From Desulfobacca acetoxidans (GTDB lineage: Bacteria > Desulfobacterota > Desulfobaccia > Desulfobaccales > 0-14-0-80-60-11): 11,814 nucleotides of DNA. The position numbers were made by a program, and so were the translations under genes. How positions within the stretch are numbered: the stretch's first letter is position 1; each line of letters starts with the position of its first letter. The notes under the pieces are model-generated. The model had not been told where the DNA came from, made no database searches, and worked only from the letters and a program-made list of their open reading frames with translations. The stretch spans positions 1 through 11,814 of the forward strand of contig DZCR01000106.1 in NCBI GenBank assembly GCA_022736495.1. Reading direction: 5' to 3'. This document shows positions 8,180 to 11,814 of the stretch, piece after piece.

Positions 8180-9017
8180 ATGAAAGTATCCAAGGCCGTC
8201 AACCTGTTCCTGGATTACCACAAGATGAACTCCCAAAGAAAATTCGATCCGGGCCTACGGATCCATCTTGGCCAAATTCAGGGACTATTTCCCTGACCAC
8301 GACCTGGCTTCCATATCGCCAGAGGAGGTTCTCTCTTTTTTAACCAGTCATAACGGCGAGTGTAAGCAGCTCACCAAGCACACCCGCTACGCTTATCTCA
8401 AGGCCCTCTTTACCTTCATCCGCAATAATCTGGACGCTCAGCTCCAAAATCCCTGCGACACCCCGATGCTGAAGAAACTCTTTCGGCCGGGAAAACTGGC
8501 CCAATGGCAAATCCCTGAAAAGGAGACCATTGACGAGATCATCTTCCGGACTACCAAGCCGAGAAATCGACTCATCTTGGAGCTCATGGCTCGTGGGGGC
8601 ATGCGCGTGGGCGAGGTCTTGAAGCTCACCGCCATGGATGTGGATGATCAAAAACTCACCATCAAGAATCCCAAGAGCGGAAAAAGCGCCGAAGTGGTGT
8701 TCATTCCCAAGAAGTTGGCCGAACGGTTGAAGGATTACCTCAAGGCCAGAGGCGCTGAAGGAACCCAGAGAATTTTCCCCATCACTTATACCGCCGCCCG
8801 GGTCATGGTCAAAAAGGCTGGTGCCTTGGTGGGGGTACATCTCAGGCCACACGACTTGAGGCGGCATGCAGCCACCTATGCCTCAAGATCAGGGGTTCCA
8901 ATTGAGATCGTCAGCAAGGTCATTCTGAGGCACGCCAATCTCTCCACCACCCAAAGGTATCTCGGTAAGGTCAGCGATGTAGAAGCGGTGCGGTGGATCG
9001 AGAATTTGTACGGTTAA
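8180..9017 (+). pseudogene. Tyrosine recombinase/integrase (XerD-like), N-terminal frameshift
   Basis: The frame 8268-9017 encodes the SAM-like core-binding part and the complete catalytic domain of a tyrosine recombinase. A start at ATG 8180 (behind GGAGGTGG) gives MKVSKAVNLFLDYHKMNS and then runs into a stop. Removing one C from the CCC at 8232-8234 joins it to KENSIRAYGSILAKFRDYF in the main frame, giving about 278 residues. In that numbering the catalytic set is complete: Arg142 (GGMRVGEV), Lys165 (NPKSGK), His224/Arg227 (HDLRR), His251 (LRHANL) and nucleophile Tyr260 (TQRYLG). The short length matches stand-alone chromosomal or cassette integrases rather than large phage integrases. Because only the first ~19 codons are out of frame, internal initiation (TTG 8268) or a sequencing error could leave it active. 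The role, DNA strand exchange at an attachment site, is from the family. Confidence 0.85.
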
Positions 9018-9031
9018 TGACCGGGGATCAG

Positions 9032-9064
9032 GGCGAGGTTGATAAAGGCCTCGCCTATCTTTAA
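9032..9064 (+). terminator. Rho-independent-like terminator after the integrase
   Basis: GGCGAGG (9032-9038) pairs exactly with CCTCGCC (9049-9055) across a 10-base loop, 15 bases after the integrase stop, and is followed by a modest T-rich TATCTTT. The stem is good; the T tract is weak. Confidence 0.55.
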
Positions 9065-9815
9065 AGAGGTTTGATCGTTTTCCTGACATCTCGCCATCCC
9101 GCCGGTTAATTTCAGGTTACCCCACCCGCTTCAACACAAGATTTCCTTCCTGATACCCCGTTCAAAAAACTTCATTGCACCAGGTGTAAGGTCTCTTCAG
9201 GAAACCTGGGAGATCTCTGTGAAAATTCCCACTCTGCAGGCGCTGATCTACGAGGAGTTTGACGGTCTCGGCCACGTTGTTTAGAGCCATAAAGGTGTTA
9301 CTGGTTTGCTCTACTGTAACCTTGTGCAATTACTTGTACTTTTGCCATGCAACGGGTCAAGCAAATTGTACCGTGTAACTTTAACTATGCATTACATAAT
9401 AAGTTGCGAAAGGCGGTAATAAGAATAGGCAGGGTTGGCAGGTATAAATAACTGTACCTCAAGATTGTGTTCTGAATGTCCATATATAATAAATGCACCC
9501 CTTTGCGCAACTACTTAATATTACTACACTATCTCTGCCATAAATATGCAAGTAGCTGGTATTATTGAGATATTAGGCACGACAGTTGCAATACTTATAT
9601 GTGAAAACCTCTCTTTGACAACCAAATAAAGGCCAGCCGGACCCGAAAGAGCAGACTCTACGAGGTTACCAGAAAACGGCTTGCAGGTTACCCCGGGATC
9701 AGCGCCACCGGATGAAACAAAAAATCAATGAAGGCATTGAACAGGGGGTGCAAGCGACTGTTTGTGTCTCTACTTGAGCGCCTTTGGCTCAAATCTGAAA
9801 TCAGGAGGCAAGACG
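9065..9815. other. Long AT-rich noncoding region with short repeats
   Basis: About 750 bases carry no convincing gene. The segment 9290-9620 is clearly more AT-rich than both neighbours and includes a TATAAT at 9485-9490. An inverted pair AGTTGCG (9402-9408) and CGCAACT (9505-9511) sits about 100 bases apart, and a small hairpin AGGTA/TACCT lies at 9440-9459. TTGACA at 9615-9620 has no good -10 partner. A frame with a start at 9762 joins the next gene, but the well-placed ribosome site favours 9816. The region may hold the promoter of the next gene, an attachment site or an RNA; none can be proven here. Confidence 0.5.
9663..9692 (+). repeat. Direct repeat AGGTTACC, two copies 22 bp apart
   Basis: AGGTTACC occurs at 9663-9670 and again at 9685-9692, with start-to-start spacing of 22 bases (two helical turns). 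A third copy is at 9114-9121, just after the integrase terminator. The spacing places the pair on one DNA face, as for a protein-binding operator or recombinase accessory site upstream of the gene at 9816. The binding protein is unknown. Confidence 0.4.
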
Positions 9816-10631
9816 ATGGAAGCAGACACCATGCAATTTCAGGCCAGCAACGGCCAGCAGCCCAGAGGGTTCGGGCGGTGGGGGTTTCAAATCGGCAGTG
9901 AAACTTGTTTCATTGTCGGCAAGTACAGTGTAGCCAAACAGGATGCCTTAAGAGTTGCTAAGAAACGGGGCGTAGAGCGGGTTGTGGTATTGCCGGACAA
10001 AAAATTGGCCCCCCAGGGCGGCAACCCTGAGAGGCCAGAAAACATAAGTCAAGAGCAAATTAACAATATCAAAACCCGCTTCATGGCGCAAGCGGAAAGT
10101 CGGACCTTTGGGAAAGGAACAAAGGGGGAGAGAGTAAGAACTGTCATCCCAACTAACGGCCTAAAGGCGGCTGCGATCATGGCCATCTTCCAGGTTGACT
10201 CGAAGCGGACGGCGCACTGCATTGCTAAGCGCGGGTTTTACATCGTGGATTATAAAAAGCAGTCCATGTGCCCCGGCGAGATCGACATTGAAGAAGCCTA
10301 CCGGATATCCAAGTGGTGGGTTTACAAGAAGATGGGAGGGTGTCTCCCCCATTGGGCCGACCCCGAAGACATGGTTCAGGAAGCGGTCACCCGCCTGATT
10401 GAACGTGGGGGCGACCCCAGGATGGTGGGGGAATCATATAAGTTCTTTATGGTTCAGACTGCCATACACCGTTACCTGCGGCGCAACCGAAAACACGAGC
10501 ACGAGGATGAGGAGAAAATTGAAGCCCCTGGATCAAGGTGGGGCACCTGGGACCGGTCCTATCGGGCCACCGAGACGATGTGCAGGGTGATCGAGGCAAG
10601 GGGAGCCTACCCCATGGAACGGGCGGCATAG
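9816..10631 (+). CDS. Orphan protein with sigma-70 region-2-like segment
   Basis: I do not recognise this 271-residue protein as a whole. The C-terminal half (about 157-226) looks like sigma-factor region 2: an aromatic helix AYRISKWWVYKKM, then DPEDMVQEAVTRLIE (like the DxEDLVQEaf helix that binds RNA polymerase) and SYKFFMVQTAIHRYLRRNRK (like the promoter-melting helix). An acidic tail HEHEDEEK follows and there is no region 4. The N-terminal part (17-60) has a compact GRWGFQIGSETCFIVGKYS unit with a lysine/valine-rich segment behind it. Residues 60-157 are basic and polar with no motif I can name. ATG 9816 has AGGAGG (9803-9808) seven bases upstream, better than the longer start at 9762. 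It may be a mobile-element transcription regulator or a decayed sigma factor; the likeness is by eye only. Confidence 0.7.
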   Translation: MEADTMQFQASNGQQPRGFGRWGFQIGSETCFIVGKYSVAKQDALRVAKKRGVERVVVLPDKKLAPQGGNPERPENISQEQINNIKTRFMAQAESRTFGKGTKGERVRTVIPTNGLKAAAIMAIFQVDSKRTAHCIAKRGFYIVDYKKQSMCPGEIDIEEAYRISKWWVYKKMGGCLPHWADPEDMVQEAVTRLIERGGDPRMVGESYKFFMVQTAIHRYLRRNRKHEHEDEEKIEAPGSRWGTWDRSYRATETMCRVIEARGAYPMERAA

Positions 10632-10640
10632 ATCACAATC

Positions 10641-10668
10641 GGGGGGCCTCCGGGTCCCCTCTTCTATT
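10641..10668 (+). terminator. Weak GC hairpin between the sigma-like and Cys-rich genes
   Basis: A G run at 10641-10646 can pair with CCCC at 10656-10659, and TCTTCTATT follows. The stem is short and the T tract poor, so it could attenuate transcription or be meaningless. Confidence 0.25.
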
Positions 10669-10680
10669 GGAGGAAAGGCG

Positions 10681-11004
10681 ATGACCTCTTTAGCGGCTGA
10701 GAAAACTGAAACCCTCCCCGGGTTGCATTCCTGTTTCACCTGTGCAGATAACCTGGGCTGCAACCTGGAGCCCCGGTGCGAGTTCATGGATGGCTGCATC
10801 AAATGGCGGTGCCGGGTCTGCCGGGCCCCGTGGTGGACGGTAGGCTATGACCATGAGGCTTGCAATGCCACAGGCGTTCCCAACGGCGTGACCTATCATG
10901 ACGGCACGCACATGGCGCCGCTACCGGAGGACTCCGGGCATTACTTTCTGCATGGCGGATATTGCCGCGTCCACAAGAGCTGGCGCTGCGGGCTGTTGAG
11001 GTAG
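10681..11004 (+). CDS. Cysteine-rich small protein, putative zinc binding
   Basis: This 107-residue protein is not one I recognise. It contains ten cysteines (18, 21, 27, 33, 39, 44, 47, 61, 95, 103), including two CxxC pairs, CFTC (18-21) and CRVC (44-47), and a CxxH (95-98) near the C-terminus. The pattern suggests one or two structural zinc sites, such as a ribbon-type finger, rather than disulfides, because no signal peptide is present. Aromatic residues (Trp42, Trp51-52, Tyr56) sit between the pairs. GGAGGA at 10669-10674 is ideally spaced before ATG 10681, which supports real translation. It follows the sigma-like gene by 49 bases on the same strand, so the two may be co-expressed. DNA or protein binding is a guess from the cysteine pattern. 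Confidence 0.65.
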   Translation: MTSLAAEKTETLPGLHSCFTCADNLGCNLEPRCEFMDGCIKWRCRVCRAPWWTVGYDHEACNATGVPNGVTYHDGTHMAPLPEDSGHYFLHGGYCRVHKSWRCGLLR

Positions 11005-11102
11005 AGAGCGGCTAAGCCTCACGTCCACCGGCAATAACAAAATTGTGTCCAGGAAAACGGGTGCGGTACCGGGCCGGTTTGCCGCCCAGGGGCCGAGATT
11101 TA

Positions 11103-11138
11103 TTGACTATGAGGCCCATTTAGGCATATAGGTATAAA
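11103..11138 (+). promoter_or_regulatory. Possible promoter for the small gene/methyltransferase pair
   Basis: An AT-rich patch in the 211-bp gap before the gene at 11216 has TTGACT (11103-11108) and, 16 bases on, CATATA (11125-11130), with a better -10-like TATAAA at 11133-11138 that is spaced too far (24 bases). No other sigma-70 candidate is visible in the 11005-11215 gap, which otherwise contains no gene. Confidence 0.3.
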
Positions 11139-11215
11139 TTAAGGATTATTTTCAGGTTAATGGACGGGGCCATGGGTCACCGGGGCGCAACCGGGTGAAA
11201 GGGAGAAGGTGAATT

Positions 11216-11392
11216 ATGAAGAACGTGGAGATGACCGTCGAGGGGAACATTCTCACCATCAAGGTGGACCTGACCAAGGACTTCGGCCCGTCGTCGTCGA
11301 AGAAGAGCATCATCATCGCCTCCACCGAGGGCAACGTCTCCGTCCCGGGCCGGCAGGAGAAGGTGGGACTGAACGTGTACCGCACGAAGTAA
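11216..11392 (+). CDS. Small conserved-looking 58-aa protein upstream of methyltransferase
   Basis: The frame encodes 58 residues: an N-terminal EGNILTIKVDLTKDFGPS segment, a KKSIIIASTEGNVSVPG core and a GLNVYRTK end. Alternating hydrophobic and polar residues suggest a small all-beta fold. I recall proteins of this style near mobile elements and restriction operons but cannot name a function. GGGAGAAGG lies 7-15 bases before ATG 11216. Codons are strongly biased to C or G in third position (GTC, ATC, TCG runs), unlike the AT-rich DNA just upstream, which agrees with separate transfer of this operon. The stop is 15 bases before the methyltransferase start, so the pair is probably one transcript. 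An antitoxin, regulator or DNA-binding accessory role is possible and unproven. Confidence 0.7.
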   Translation: MKNVEMTVEGNILTIKVDLTKDFGPSSSKKSIIIASTEGNVSVPGRQEKVGLNVYRTK

Positions 11393-11407
11393 CCAGGAGA
11401 TTTGAAC

Positions 11408-11814
11408 ATGAGCCGCAATCCCCTCTATGGGCCGGGGAATCCGCATCCATTGTCCGCCATGAAGACCGAGCTGGTCTGGGAAGGGAAGTACGACGACTAC
11501 GGCAACCGGCGGGAGGTGGATATCGCCGGGTGCGCCATGCCCTTGCAAAAGATCGAGACCATTGACCAGCCCCGGAGTGAGGCCGCGGCTAAGGGGCAGT
11601 TGGCCCTGTTTGAGAAAAAGACCAAACGGCTGGATGATTTCCGCAACCGGCTCATCTGGGGCGATAACAAGCTAATCATGGCCTCCCTGCTCAAGGACTT
11701 CAAAGGCAAGATCGACCTGATTTACATTGACCCGCCTTTTGACGTGGGGGCGGATTTTACGATGAATGTCCCTATTGGAGATGAGAAAGAGACTGTTGAG
11801 AAAGATCAATCTAC
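11408..11814 (+). CDS. Beta-class adenine DNA methyltransferase (type III Mod-like), 5' part
   Basis: The frame runs open for 135 residues to the window end, so only the N-terminus is seen. DLIYIDPPF (Asp108 to Phe111) is the catalytic motif IV of N6-adenine/N4-cytosine amino-methyltransferases. It is preceded by LIWGDNKLIMASLLKDF, the segment that introduces it in Mod/COG2189-type enzymes, and followed by DVGADF. Motif IV before the FxGxG SAM motif marks the beta class; motif I would lie beyond 11814. The leader KTELVWEGKYDDYGN with PLQKIETID is typical of a subgroup I associate with restriction or helicase partners, but that partner is outside this window. ATG 11408 follows AGGAG (11395-11399) at good distance. 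The expected role is protective methylation of host DNA in a restriction-modification or related defence system. Confidence 0.85.
   Translation, partial: MSRNPLYGPGNPHPLSAMKTELVWEGKYDDYGNRREVDIAGCAMPLQKIETIDQPRSEAAAKGQLALFEKKTKRLDDFRNRLIWGDNKLIMASLLKDFKGKIDLIYIDPPFDVGADFTMNVPIGDEKETVEKDQS

Noticed and set aside
9615..9643. TTGACA as a sigma-70 promoter
   Set aside because: No -10-like box is found 16-18 bases downstream.
9113..9695. CAGGTTACCCC at 9113-9123 and 9685-9695 as an attL/attR pair of an integrated element
   Set aside because: An 11-base match is expected by chance several times in a window this size, it would enclose only noncoding DNA, and the integrase lies outside it. Only the 8-base repeat clustering was kept.
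9762..9815. Longer start at 9762 for the sigma-like protein
   Set aside because: The added 18 residues have no ribosome site and no family look, whereas 9816 has AGGAGG seven bases upstream.
1..11814. CRISPR array, tRNA or rRNA genes
   Set aside because: No regularly spaced repeats, cloverleaf-like sequence or rRNA-like stretch was found by eye.

Overview
The window looks like a bacterial chromosome of moderately high GC, probably from the Desulfobacterota/Syntrophobacterales side of the tree. That assignment is an impression from protein style (a XerD-like solo integrase, a B12-type radical SAM protein, and large GT-C glycosyltransferases next to an IS110 element); no rRNA or tRNA marker is present to prove it.

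Left part (1-6552): a degenerate, minus-strand N-terminal fragment of an IS1380-type transposase is followed by an AT-rich spacer with a perfect 8-bp inverted repeat. A plus-strand glycan/lipid modification cluster then starts. It holds a polyprenyl-phosphate-type GT2 glycosyltransferase, broken by a one-base frameshift exactly at a T7 heptamer. After it come a B12-binding radical SAM enzyme, a class I SAM methyltransferase, a UPF0104/LPG-synthase-type membrane protein and a multi-pass GT-C-like membrane protein. Genes 2-4 are tightly packed (8-bp overlap, 6-bp gap) and look co-transcribed. The GT2 would make a lipid-linked sugar that a GT-C enzyme could use, so the set reads as building or decorating a surface glycolipid; the product cannot be named.

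Middle part (6553-9064): an apparently intact IS110-family transposase (DEDD residues D19/E65/D103/D106) lies on the minus strand. Its downstream flank of about 375 bp is noncoding and dense in nested inverted repeats (6641-6735 and 6744-6827). This is my best candidate for an unannotated structured RNA, plausibly the element's bridge RNA. Next is a tyrosine recombinase whose first 18-19 codons are separated from the rest by a one-base insertion in a C run. Its catalytic residues are all present, and a hairpin terminator follows.

Right part (9065-11814): about 750 bp of AT-rich noncoding DNA carries repeats of AGGTTACC. It leads into three small or unfamiliar genes: a 271-aa protein with a sigma-70 region-2-like segment but no region 4, a 107-aa protein with ten cysteines, and a 58-aa protein directly upstream of a beta-class adenine DNA methyltransferase cut off by the window end. 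The last two look like the first genes of a restriction-modification or other defence operon continuing beyond the window. The region from the IS110 element rightward is accessory DNA.
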